Of a DNA stretch of 64,000 nt, positions 10,201 to 17,994 are shown piece by piece. Both the position numbers and the translations under genes were made by a program. Source of the DNA: Cyanobacteriota bacterium. Lineage in GTDB: Bacteria; Acidobacteriota; Vicinamibacteria; Vicinamibacterales; UBA2999. Where the stretch lies: NCBI GenBank assembly GCA_019752015.1, contig JAIEMQ010000024.1, positions 1-64,000 of the forward strand, read 5' to 3'. Each line of letters begins with the position of its first letter. Position 1 is the first letter of the stretch. Below the pieces are notes generated by a model. It did not search any database. It was given only the letters and a program-made list of their open reading frames with translations, and was not told the origin of the DNA.

Positions 10201-13200
10201 TTGATCGGGCGTGACCGTGCCGGCCGACGTGCCGTAGAGCGTCGCGGCGCCGGATGAATGGCGGACCTTCGCGGTGAATGGACCGGCGAGCACTTGTGCG
10301 GCGGCGAACGACCCGTCGGGGTTCACGGTCACGGTTGCCGACCACGCAATGACGCCGGTGCCGGTCAGCGTCACGGTGCCGCCCGCCGGCGATCCGTTCG
10401 CCGCTTGCGCATACCCGCTGATCGATCCCACCCCGGTCAGCGAGAGGTTGACGACCACGGTGTCCCCGCTTGCCACGTTCGCGCTGCCCCTCGCGGTGTC
10501 GATGCTGCCAATCACGTCGACGGTAACGGTCCGTGCGCCCGCGGGAACCAGATCGATACGATACGCGCCCTGATCGTCGGTGGTCGACGAGAAGCGCGTG
10601 TTGCCGACCATGATGGTGACAATCGACGGCGGCGCCGCGAGGCTGCTGTTGGCCCGCGTGATCGCGCCGGTCACCGTGCCGGTGGGTTGCAGCTGGACGT
10701 CGATGGTGACGCTGCCGCCTTCGCCGATCAGCGTGCCGCCGGCGGTGCTGCTCTGCAGCGCGCCGGCGAGGTCGGCGTTGACGGTCACCTGCCCTTCCGG
10801 AACACCGGGGATGCCGTAGACGCCGTTGCCGTCCGCGGTGGTCTGAGCTTTGAACGTGCCCGACGAGACGCTGACGCGCGCGCCAGCCTGCGGATTACCG
10901 TTCTGCGTGACCTGACCCGTGACGGTGCCGAGGCCCTGCGCCTTGACATCGAGAATCAATGCCTGGCCGTCGCTGACGATCTGCCCGACCGCTACGCCGC
11001 TTCTGCCGGTGGCGGGATCGAGTCCTTCGATCCGCACTGTGCCCGCGGGGACGTACGTGAATGCAAACGCTCCCGCGTTTTCACCGGAATCCGACGTCGC
11101 CTGACCGATCACCCTGCCGTTGGCGAGCAACTTGAGCGCACCAAATGGAATCGCCGTCACGCCATCGGGCATCAGGAATCGACCCGTCACGGTTCCCGTC
11201 ACGGTCAGCCGCACGGTGACATCGACAGTCGCACCATCCGACGGCAACTCTCCCGAGACGCGGCCACCGCGGCCGAAGATGTCGGATGCCGACACGCTGA
11301 AGTCCCCTTCGGAAACGTTCTCGAACGTGACCACACCCTCGTTCGACGGCTCGACCACGCCTTCAAACGTCTCGAACGGGAACCCGGATTCCTTCAACGT
11401 GACGAGCGCACCCGAGACGGCGACGTTGCCGCCGTCGACGACCTTGATGCGAACGGTGCCGCGCCCCTTCAGACGGAAGTCGTGCGGCACGGGCTCAACG
11501 TTAGGGACCCTGGCCTTGAGCCTGACGACTTCCTGCGCCACGCCGCCGCTGGCGGGATCTCGAATGGTGACGCGATAACTGTCGATCGGCAGGATTTCCG
11601 GGAACGCGAAGTAGCCCTGGTCGTTGGTCGTGACCACCACATCGGGCAATGCGCCCTTCGCGGTCACCGACACGCCCGCGCCGGCGCTGGTCACGCCGTC
11701 AGGCAGGAATACCGTTCCGACCAGGCGCTCGGCGAGCGAGTTGATCAGCTGAACGTCGATCACCAGTTCGTCGCCATCGCGCGCGAGCACGCGGCTCGCG
11801 CCGATTGGCGTGGGATAGAACTCCTGGCTGATCCGGACGCTGACCGCGCCGACCGGAACGCCGGTCACGCGATAGGTGCCGTTGACGCCGGTGCGGATCC
11901 GATGCGACACGCCGGGAACGAGACTGCAGGATCCCGATTCGTAGATCCGCGACGAGACCTCGACCGTCGCGCCGAACACCGGCGCGCCGGTGTCATCCGT
12001 GACGGTGCCGCGGATGCCGCCGCCGCCGCCGAAGCGCAACACACCATTGACCTCGGCGCCCTCAAACGGGATCGCGGTATCGAGCTTGGCCACGTCGACG
12101 CCGGTGACGGTGGCACGCAGCGATACCGCTCGCACCTGGCCGACTTCGAGGCCCGCGAACTGCGCCCGCCCGTCGTTGTCCGTCGTCGCGAGGTAGAACG
12201 CGGTGCAGTCGTTCGGCGAAGCGTTGCGGCCGGTGCGGGCAATCTGCACGATCTGATTGCGGACCGGATTGCCGGCACTGTCGATCACCGCGAGATTCAG
12301 CGTCCCGATGCCGTTCAACGTGACGAGGACATTCGAGACCTGCTGGCCGGACAGATTGACGAGGACGTTCGCCGTCCCCTCCCGCAAACCATCAGCCGAC
12401 GTCGCGCGAATGGTTTGCGCGGTGGATTGGAACCTGACACCCTCGATCGTGAACGTGCCGTCTTCCCCGGCGACCACGCCGCGACTCGACAGCAGGACCA
12501 CTGCCCGCGGGGCCACGCTGCCATCCGGGTACTGCACGACACCGGACACGACCGCGTTGCGAACGACTTCGATGATCAGGTTGCGTCCGGTGATCACATC
12601 GCCGGCCGTGGCAATGCCCTGGAAACTGATGAAGTCGCTGGTGGCGATGCGGGCACGAAGCGTGTACGGACCCGTCGGCATGCCAGTGAACGAGTACCCG
12701 CCGTCGATGGCCGTCGTCGCCACACCGGCGACGATCGGCTCCGGACCGCCCAGCGGACTCGGCGTCTCGTACACGACGATCGCGCCCGGCGCCGGCGCGA
12801 GGACGCCGTTCTCCTGCGTCTTGATGACGCCGGAGAGGGACACTCTACCATCGTTGAGCGTGAGATCGGCCTGCGCGATCATGCCGGCACGCGAGATCTG
12901 CCCGCTCGCGGCGCCGACCGCGAGGCCCTTCGCGGCCCTGATGCTGACCGGACCGACGGTGATGTTGCTCAACAGGTAGCGGCCATCGCCGTCCGTCGTG
13001 GTGGCGCCGCCGACGTTGGTCTCGAGCGTGCTGACAGCGATCACCTGCGCGCCCGGCACCGGCTGGCCGCTCAGGTTTCGGACGGTGCCGGCGATCGAGC
13101 CGCGGCCCAGCAGCGCGATGTCGGCGGCGATGCGCTCGCCCGCGGTCCGCACCTTGCCGGACACCAAACGCTGCGATTGACGGACCTCGTCGATGGCGCG

Positions 13201-16113
13201 CATGCCGAACGCCACGCCGCAGCGATCCTGATAGACGTAGCGGAATTGATAGCGGCCTTGCGCGTCGGTGACGGCCGCGGCAAATGGCGTGGTGTCGGTC
13301 GACTGGCAGTCGCTCCAACTCGAGTTGCCGCTGTAGATCACGCGCACGCCGGCGGCGAGCTGGCCGTCGCCGTTGATCACGCGGCCGGACACCACCGCAC
13401 CCGGCGCTTCCAGCAATGATTGCAGCGGCTTCACTTCGGTACCGCCCGCCACCCCGCGCACGTCGGTCATGCCGCTGACCGTGACGGCCGACGGCACATA
13501 CGGACCTTCCGGGAACGCGAGCGTGCCGAGCACGATGCGTCCGGATAACTGCCGGCGGGCGCCGTAGAACTCATTGTCGGGAATCGAGTAACGCGTCCGA
13601 TCCGCTGACGCCGTGTTGTCGACAATGCGATCGAACAGCAACGCGACGTTGAATCCGAACGGTCCTGCAGTCTGGAATGTTTCGGGACCGACGACGCTCG
13701 CCGACAGGAACTGCGGGCCCGCCGCCGTGATCGTCTCCGTGGTCAGCGGCGTGGACGTGGCGATCGATCCTTCGCCATCAGCCTCCACATCGACCGTCGG
13801 TGATGCGCGCGATGGATCGATCACGATGCGCGCTTTGCCGCCAGCGGCGATGAAAACGCCGCTCGCCGTCGCGCGCGTGAAGCTGCCGTCGCCGCGCGGA
13901 TAGGTGATCGAGATGTCGGCCGGCGATCCGCGCCCGCTCAACTCCAGCGTGTAGGGCATCGCCGCCGGTGCGGCGATCACGCCAAACACCGGCGCGTCTT
14001 GCGGATCGCCCAGCGGCGCGATCACTGCGGATGCCACTGCGGGGCGAGGATCGCCGTCGGCGCCGGTGTAGACCAGCGCGCGTCCGGCGGAATCGGTCAG
14101 GCGAATACCGGCGTCCGCACCCGCGGTGCCGTTCTGGATCGCGAACGAGACGAAATCGCGTCCCGACGCCGCGATGCGCGCGAAATCTTCTTCCACGGCC
14201 GACGCGTTCGTGCTGCCGAGATTGGCGAGGGCAGCGCCGACGGCGCGATTGAAATTGCGGCCCGCATCCGTCATGCGCAGCAACTGGTCGAAACCGCGAT
14301 CGATCGGCGCCGGCCCGTAAAAGTCAGGCAGGAGATCGCGAATCGCGGTCGCCGCCGGCTGACCGAGGCGGATGCGCAAGCCGGCTTCGGCAAGCGCGAG
14401 TGCCCTGGCCGTGACCACCGATTTCGACATGCGAATGACACCCGCCGGCATCGCGTTTGGAGGGGTGTTCGCAATGCTCCAGGCCTGGCCCAGCACGCGC
14501 ATCGACGCCGCGATCAGTTCCGCCGGCAGCTCGTCGACCGATGCCGGCAACACCAGCGTGTCGGGCGAGAGCGGAACACCGCGCTCGCCGACGCCGACCC
14601 TGAACCTGATGCCGCCGGTCGCGCCGTCACCCTCGAACTTCAAGTACGTCGCGACCGCCTGGCCGGTGCGCAGCGCCTTGAAGTCGAAGACCAGCGTCTC
14701 CGCTTCGCCGGGTTTCAGCATCGGGATCGAGCGAGTGCCGCTGCCAAGCAGCTGCACGCCGCTCAACGACCCGCTGTCGAGCGTCATCGACACGTCGTTG
14801 GCGATGCCCTGCCCCTTGTTGGTCACCGTCGCATAGAGCTTGAACGGCTCTTCCGCGCGCACCACTGTCGGCAGCGTGAAGCTCACGTCGAAGAACGGAT
14901 TGCGCACGAGCACGCCGCCCCTGGCGGTTCCGGTGACGGTGATCGGTCCCGTCGGCAGGCCGTCGAGCACGCCTTCGATGTCGAAGCTGATGTTGTGGAA
15001 GCCCTCGGCATCCCCGCGCACCAGGAATTCCGCCATGCCCTGCTCGCCCGCGCGCAGGCTCGCGACGTCGTCCGGGGTGCCGGGCTTGCCATCGGGACCG
15101 GCCGCCGCGATCGTCATCGTCGCCGGCTGCGGACCATTGATCGTTTCCGCGAGCGACAGCGGATCGATCGAGTTCGCGTCCGGGTTGTCGGGAAGCGTGA
15201 TCGTCCCGCTGAGATTACGAACGGTCAGGTTCGCGGTCGCCGGCGTACCGTTGCCGACGAACAACTGTGCCGAGAAGAACTGTTTCAGGAAGCCAACTTC
15301 GCCTGGAATAACGAGCAGGCTGGGAATCTTGATGTCGTCTTCCCTGAAATTGAGGCCAAGCGTCGATCCCGGACCGAGCTTCGGGATCTTCATCATCATC
15401 GGCACCAGCTTCGGTACGATGACGGGTTCTCTCAGACCCTCGACGTCGAGCGCGGGCAATGATTGCGGCAGCGGCACCGCGATGCCCTGGCGATCGAACA
15501 CCACCGGGAACGCCAGCTTCACGGGCTTCGACTCGAGCAGCACGCCGAGCGTGAACTCGAAACCCAGATAGTCGTCGCTGTCGAGAACGATGCCCTTGTC
15601 CTTGATCTCCTGAAGGGTCAACGGCCGTGTGCGGACCGATGTGATCAGTACTTGATCGACCACGTTGACGGGCACGACCTGCGGCTGCAGATCCAGCAGC
15701 GGCGCGTCGAAGGTGTTGACGATGCGCAGATTCGAAAGCGTGTGTTCGCCGGCCACCGCCATGACCGGCAACGGGAGGATGACGTCGGGGCCGGCGGTCG
15801 CCGGGAGAATCCGCTGGCGAACCGTGACCGTTTCACCGAACGAAGGTCCGGACAGCTCGCCCGCCACATCGAACGCACCGAGGAGGCTTGCCGCGTCGGC
15901 CGGCGTCAGCGTGCCGCCACCGCCGCGAATCAGGATCTTGACGCCGGAGGCGACATTCTTGGGGATGGCGGGACGAGCGCCGTCGACCGTGGCGCTGAGC
16001 CCGACGAGGGCCAGCTCCATTTCGCCGATCTTGCGGAGCTGCTGGGCCTGCGTCGACACGGTCGCGCACACCAGCAGCAACACTGCGAGCGAGGGGAGCA
16101 GTCGCGTTCGCAT
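4228..16113 (-). CDS. Giant secreted mosaic protein: carboxypeptidase-regulatory, LamG, RCC1 and CHB_HEX-like domains
   Basis: 3961 residues from the ATG at 16111-16113. I chose this start because a clean signal peptide follows (MRTRLLPSLAVLLLVCATVS, then TQAQQ); an in-frame extension to 16203 looks non-coding. Approximate layout: N-terminal unique region; CARDB-like module (415-500); about a dozen carboxypeptidase-regulatory-like beta-sandwich repeats (900-2050) recognisable by G-T-V-T-x-x-G and A-x-V-x-V; Big_5-like modules (2070-2270); Ig-like modules (2275-2550); a LamG/concanavalin-like domain (2558-2745, starting RWPFDEG); RCC1-type repeats (2758-3110, with repeated GDSHSLAL and GxNSFGQLG motifs); two CHB_HEX_C-like modules (3195-3365); and more carboxypeptidase-regulatory-like repeats to the end. 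No enzyme active site or cell-wall sorting signal was seen. It is likely a surface or extracellular binding/adhesion protein. It is the first gene of the operon with the two genes downstream. Confidence 0.85.
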   Translation of the reverse strand: MRTRLLPSLAVLLLVCATVSTQAQQLRKIGEMELALVGLSATVDGARPAIPKNVASGVKILIRGGGGTLTPADAASLLGAFDVAGELSGPSFGETVTVRQRILPATAGPDVILPLPVMAVAGEHTLSNLRIVNTFDAPLLDLQPQVVPVNVVDQVLITSVRTRPLTLQEIKDKGIVLDSDDYLGFEFTLGVLLESKPVKLAFPVVFDRQGIAVPLPQSLPALDVEGLREPVIVPKLVPMMMKIPKLGPGSTLGLNFREDDIKIPSLLVIPGEVGFLKQFFSAQLFVGNGTPATANLTVRNLSGTITLPDNPDANSIDPLSLAETINGPQPATMTIAAAGPDGKPGTPDDVASLRAGEQGMAEFLVRGDAEGFHNISFDIEGVLDGLPTGPITVTGTARGGVLVRNPFFDVSFTLPTVVRAEEPFKLYATVTNKGQGIANDVSMTLDSGSLSGVQLLGSGTRSIPMLKPGEAETLVFDFKALRTGQAVATYLKFEGDGATGGIRFRVGVGERGVPLSPDTLVLPASVDELPAELIAASMRVLGQAWSIANTPPNAMPAGVIRMSKSVVTARALALAEAGLRIRLGQPAATAIRDLLPDFYGPAPIDRGFDQLLRMTDAGRNFNRAVGAALANLGSTNASAVEEDFARIAASGRDFVSFAIQNGTAGADAGIRLTDSAGRALVYTGADGDPRPAVASAVIAPLGDPQDAPVFGVIAAPAAMPYTLELSGRGSPADISITYPRGDGSFTRATASGVFIAAGGKARIVIDPSRASPTVDVEADGEGSIATSTPLTTETITAAGPQFLSASVVGPETFQTAGPFGFNVALLFDRIVDNTASADRTRYSIPDNEFYGARRQLSGRIVLGTLAFPEGPYVPSAVTVSGMTDVRGVAGGTEVKPLQSLLEAPGAVVSGRVINGDGQLAAGVRVIYSGNSSWSDCQSTDTTPFAAAVTDAQGRYQFRYVYQDRCGVAFGMRAIDEVRQSQRLVSGKVRTAGERIAADIALLGRGSIAGTVRNLSGQPVPGAQVIAVSTLETNVGGATTTDGDGRYLLSNITVGPVSIRAAKGLAVGAASGQISRAGMIAQADLTLNDGRVSLSGVIKTQENGVLAPAPGAIVVYETPSPLGGPEPIVAGVATTAIDGGYSFTGMPTGPYTLRARIATSDFISFQGIATAGDVITGRNLIIEVVRNAVVSGVVQYPDGSVAPRAVVLLSSRGVVAGEDGTFTIEGVRFQSTAQTIRATSADGLREGTANVLVNLSGQQVSNVLVTLNGIGTLNLAVIDSAGNPVRNQIVQIARTGRNASPNDCTAFYLATTDNDGRAQFAGLEVGQVRAVSLRATVTGVDVAKLDTAIPFEGAEVNGVLRFGGGGGIRGTVTDDTGAPVFGATVEVSSRIYESGSCSLVPGVSHRIRTGVNGTYRVTGVPVGAVSVRISQEFYPTPIGASRVLARDGDELVIDVQLINSLAERLVGTVFLPDGVTSAGAGVSVTAKGALPDVVVTTNDQGYFAFPEILPIDSYRVTIRDPASGGVAQEVVRLKARVPNVEPVPHDFRLKGRGTVRIKVVDGGNVAVSGALVTLKESGFPFETFEGVVEPSNEGVVTFENVSEGDFSVSASDIFGRGGRVSGELPSDGATVDVTVRLTVTGTVTGRFLMPDGVTAIPFGALKLLANGRVIGQATSDSGENAGAFAFTYVPAGTVRIEGLDPATGRSGVAVGQIVSDGQALILDVKAQGLGTVTGQVTQNGNPQAGARVSVSSGTFKAQTTADGNGVYGIPGVPEGQVTVNADLAGALQSSTAGGTLIGEGGSVTIDVQLQPTGTVTGAITRANSSLAAPPSIVTIMVGNTRFSSTTDDQGAYRIDLVPAGARTVTVDVIGSIDTARGSANVASGDTVVVNLSLTGVGSISGYAQAANGSPAGGTVTLTGTGVIAWSATVTVNPDGSFAAAQVLAGPFTAKVRHSSGAATLYGTSAGTVTPDQTASVTVTLQSTGDVHGTVLRPGGSTPAIGAAVRLFGNGVDVTAQAFSTGEFSFTGLPLGTYTISVYDPATNAYARALNVTLAQNGDTFETGALVLDNGVVSVASISPVNGAIGVLRTQPVVVTFTDPLSSTAGVNVKQGVTTLGASRSLSADGRTLTLSGTWPDSSELTIAVTTGVVDVFGRHLVSTMNTVFTTVDTTAPAVSIVSPPDDAIEAGVSAPIVVTFSEPVANASFDGLIAVTRSGIVVTGSTAQGPANVLTFTPSPALAGNAIYTVTVDGAVDATGNEQGAAKITRFATTDTVPPALSISAPPQSDAWLKDNTPAIVVLRSDATSGIETTSGVIAIDGIAVTTSRSSGAISHTVPAAAALADGTHVFTASSADRAGNTATIPGTFKIDATAPSVAAIDNIGDGPTVAGTTTITATATDALSGVDFIEIFRDGLKILTLEDTAGFSGTWNSASTSEGRHLLTAKATDYAGNAGPTSDPTTIVVDNDPIVLAITSPAAGFTTRRPLTATATVSEPVIRVDFTLGGVTITGTAAGNSHSALLPVNSLPEGNNTLTVTAIGLLSEVVTGTRTIVIDRSTPVARWPFDEGAGTTTADATGNGHPGTLENGAAWLSIGRFSKAISFDGIDDGVQVADHDDFDASTGVSMTAWVAPQTFGAAQSVIYRGGAYALSLETGGRVTAVMYPNGVATSLQTTAPIPLNQWTHLAATYDQATLRIYVNGIEAASTPVSGVLANADGDVWLGRAGVTDSFNGKLDEVRIYDRALSNTEVAALVIAPVARRIAAANEATLIAQPGGPVWGFGRSGSGDLGQGGSAGFVAIPRPGIVAGGLNDIVQLAAGDSHSLALTNTGTVYVFGSNSFGQLGDTGGSRSTPSAMTLDSIVAIAAGRFHSVALRSNGDVVSWGRNESGQQVSADTSATFPIPHVIMTGATAIAAGAGNTLIVKNDGTVWGVGQDGNGQLGSGSTANVRSTFVQMSGITTAVEVASGNTFSVVRLADGTLKAAGGGGVVGDGSSGSASDRTTPVSVLDLTGVTRLAVGLHHTLALKSDRTVWVWGQNTSGALGDGDESSHTRGTPYQLPGLANIVDIGAGWNGSHAITDSGVVFGWGNNGWYETGDGVNNRHRYSPVAVSIEDYLWKTATPSVDIDGGTFSVNKIAIVDNIEGPDVRTTYTRNGVEPAFDDEEVPANGQVQITTTQTLTVKSFRLDGSKPPSNTEQQVFILQPATPAITPTDGSNLTAPQNVTMSVSTAGAVVRYAIGTPSNPPADPTDASTEYPGSAITIAGPAVVKARAFIAGWTPSLVRTATFNYALPAPSISPNGGTFAGSVAVTLSAIPGASIFYTTVQGGTPDIAYAGPFTLTDNRTVRARATHPDYPAASAIAQAAFTITQPTTNLLVRYRTPDGVPVPGATVFYQRGGVSRSANTDAAGYALLTNTGIGDYSIYALGPEDERQTTSVAGTITPAQAGQTVSVDFAARPIGGPITVRLLAADGVTPAPFFTVTDLENPWEGGSRQADATGTVEFASAVAGEFIQITVRFGDSEITQTVHRLSDGPFDIPIVLPVGVIRGVVTYADGSAVEAASVTAEQQGASWTNYYYAVADPNVAGGYVIAGPIAGDVNVTAQDPVSSLMATTTVTIAGVATPVTANLALPPTGTVRGTVRTSSNQPVPFVDVAISTAISTVYATTDENGEYIAPAVPIGEVTAYVYFGFGVQGAASGTLANGGDTLVLDVELPPYGTVSGTVRHADGAPVNESVLVELTHATYGQFATWSNPDGTYSFDPVAIGDVSVQATLTSVGVTGTASGTLANSGDTLTVDVTLAPLATVSGTLRREDGSAAPFAWIYLQSGSGPVRVVQTSAAGAYSFNNVPFGTVSVIGYEANVVGQTVLEVTAGTATIDVTLQAASLTVIVQNSSGQNVSGSFVQTATPTGTFLGTVANSAGNVPSGGVTFTRHAAGTVTITATRQGKSQTVTVTHVTNVPQTVTIILPP

Positions 16114-16261
16114 GCTTGCGTGGGTATCTTGCCGATATAGACTGCCAGGCGCCGCAAACTTCTCACAGTATTTGCACGCTATTTTTTGCGGAAATGGCAG
16201 CATTTCTGCTGCGTACGACGAAACTGCGTACTTTTTGTGCAGGTCTGGAACAGCTCGGCCG

Positions 16262-17542
16262 TCAGCGGATCAGATAGCGCCTCAACAGATCGATCGCCCA
16301 GTTCGCTGACATGGCTTTCACCATTTCACGTCCGCCAGGAAACCGAAACGTGCGCACCCTGGTCTCTCCGCCATCAACGGCGATGCAGACGGTGCCGACC
16401 GGCTTCTGTTCGCTCCCTCCGCCGGGCCCCGCAATCCCGGTGATCGCGACGCCGACATTCACACCGGTCCTCTTCCGGATGCCTGCCGCCATTGCCGCCG
16501 CGACGGGTTCGCTCACGGCGCCGTGCTCGGCGATCAATGCTTCGGGCACGTCGAGCAGTTCAATCTTGGCGCGATTGCTGTAGGCCACGATGCTGCGCTC
16601 GACGTATTCAGAGCTGCCGGGAACGTCCGTCATCCTCGACGTCGCGAGCCCGCCGGTGCACGACTCCGCAAAGGCGACCCACCAGCCCCGCGCGCGCAGC
16701 AGATCGCCGACGACGGCTTCCAGCACCGAGCCGTCGGTGCTGACGAGATCGGGGCCAAGCGCCGTCGCGAGATCCGACACGGCGGCGTCCAGAGTCTGCG
16801 ATGCTTTCGCCTGATCGCCGGATTGCATTACCAGATGCAATTCCACCTGGCCGAGCCCCGCGAGAATCGTGGTGACGATCGGCGGCGATTGATTCAGCCA
16901 CTGCGAGTAGATCGGCTGGACGATCTCCTCCACCATCGACTCGCCTTTGCCGGCCACGCGCACGAGCCGGCGGTGCAGGCGGACGCTGCCGGTGATCTTC
17001 TCCAGGCGGCGGCGAACATCGCCGTCCATCATCGGCATCATTTCGCGCGGCGGCCCCGGTAACAGCGCGATGTAGCGCTTGCCCCCCGTAGCTTCATGCG
17101 AAGGGGGGTGCTCGATCCACAGACCCGGAGCGGTGCCGTGCGGATTCGGCAGTACCGTCGCACCACGGGGCACCATCGCCTGGCGCCGGTTGACGGCGGG
17201 CATCTTCCAGCCGCGCGCGGCGAATCGCCGTTCCATCGCCTCGATGATCGCGGGATCTTCGTCGAGCGGCAGGCCAAGGTGCGCCGCCACCACTTCGCGC
17301 GTCAGATCATCGTCCGTCGGGCCCAGCCCGCCGGTGAGGATCAGCACGCGATGACGCGCCAGCGCATGGACCACGTGCGACGTCAGCTCGGCGCGATCGT
17401 CGCCGACGATCGCCTTGAAGGCGACGGCGATGCCGAGATCGTTGAGCACCTTGGTCACGTAGAGCGAGTTGGTGTCGGTCTTGTGCGGCGTGAGGAGCTC
17501 GCTGCCGACGGCGAGAACCGCCGCGGTCAGGCCGTCAGCCAT
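16262..17542 (-). CDS. cinA: CinA family protein (NMN deamidase)
   Basis: 426 residues from the ATG at 17540-17542; a GTG 21 bp upstream is possible, but MADGLTAAVLAVGSELL matches the usual family start. The N-terminal half is a MoCF-biosynthesis-like domain (AVGSELL, LTGGLGPTDDD). The C-terminal half is the CinA deamidase domain with SCTGG, AYSN, and GIAGPGGG. The family hydrolyses nicotinamide mononucleotide to the nicotinate form in NAD salvage and was named for competence and damage induction. The segment PPSHEATGGK after residue 165 is a likely in-frame insertion encoded by a palindrome (see separate entry). The start overlaps the end of pgpA by 16 bp. Confidence 0.93.
   Translation of the reverse strand: MADGLTAAVLAVGSELLTPHKTDTNSLYVTKVLNDLGIAVAFKAIVGDDRAELTSHVVHALARHRVLILTGGLGPTDDDLTREVVAAHLGLPLDEDPAIIEAMERRFAARGWKMPAVNRRQAMVPRGATVLPNPHGTAPGLWIEHPPSHEATGGKRYIALLPGPPREMMPMMDGDVRRRLEKITGSVRLHRRLVRVAGKGESMVEEIVQPIYSQWLNQSPPIVTTILAGLGQVELHLVMQSGDQAKASQTLDAAVSDLATALGPDLVSTDGSVLEAVVGDLLRARGWWVAFAESCTGGLATSRMTDVPGSSEYVERSIVAYSNRAKIELLDVPEALIAEHGAVSEPVAAAMAAGIRKRTGVNVGVAITGIAGPGGGSEQKPVGTVCIAVDGGETRVRTFRFPGGREMVKAMSANWAIDLLRRYLIR
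17082..17108. repeat. Palindromic element inserted in cinA
   Basis: C-tract (17082-17087), GTAG, then CTTC-ATGC-GAAG and a G-tract (to 17108) form a two-part hairpin. On the minus strand it encodes the PPSHEATGGK stretch of CinA, between the well-conserved GLWIEH and YIALLPGPP segments, where other CinA proteins have no such stretch. Peptides of this kind recur in unrelated acidobacterial proteins, from memory, which suggests a dispersed small palindrome that tolerates insertion into genes. Confidence 0.5.
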
Positions 17543-17994
17543 GACGGCACCATCCACACGCACGCGCGGAGCGCGAGATGCGCATAGAGTCCCGCGACCG
17601 CGTCATCGGACATGATCCCGAGACCGCCATGCAGGTGCTCGAGCTGCGCCGCGGGATAGGGCTTGACCACGTCGAGCGCGCGAAAGAACAGGAACCCGAG
17701 CGCGATGCCCCACAGCGACAGCGGCAGCAGGGCGAGAGTGATCAGCATGCCGAGCACTTCGTCGATCACGACGACGCCGGGATCCTTGCGGCCGAGCGCG
17801 ATCTCGGTGCCGTGCGCGGCCCAGACGCCGGTCGCGAAGACGACGACGATCGCCGAGAGTTCGATGGCGGGCACGCCGATCCACTTGATGAAGGCAAACA
17901 GCGCGAGCGCCGCCAGCGATCCGGCCGTGCCCGGCGCGATTGGAAAGAAGCCGACGTAGCCGAAACTGGCGATGAAGACCGCCAGAGCCTTCAT
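17527..17994 (-). CDS. pgpA: Phosphatidylglycerophosphatase A
   Basis: 155 residues with the family signatures PIAPGTAGSLAAL, RKDPGVVVIDEVLGM, FFRALDVVKPYP and HGGLGIMSDDAVAGLYA. The enzyme removes the phosphate from phosphatidylglycerophosphate to give phosphatidylglycerol and sits in the inner membrane; three to four hydrophobic segments are visible. It starts at 17994, overlapping the RDD gene's stop by 4 bp (ATGA), and its 3' end overlaps cinA, so it lies in the middle of a compact operon. Confidence 0.93.
   Translation of the reverse strand: MKALAVFIASFGYVGFFPIAPGTAGSLAALALFAFIKWIGVPAIELSAIVVVFATGVWAAHGTEIALGRKDPGVVVIDEVLGMLITLALLPLSLWGIALGFLFFRALDVVKPYPAAQLEHLHGGLGIMSDDAVAGLYAHLALRACVWMVPSWLTA

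Noticed and set aside
10258-13419. Long open frame on the plus strand (over 1000 codons)
   Set aside because: It is antisense to the giant mosaic gene; its product is Arg/His/Gly-rich without any domain, a GC-rich shadow.
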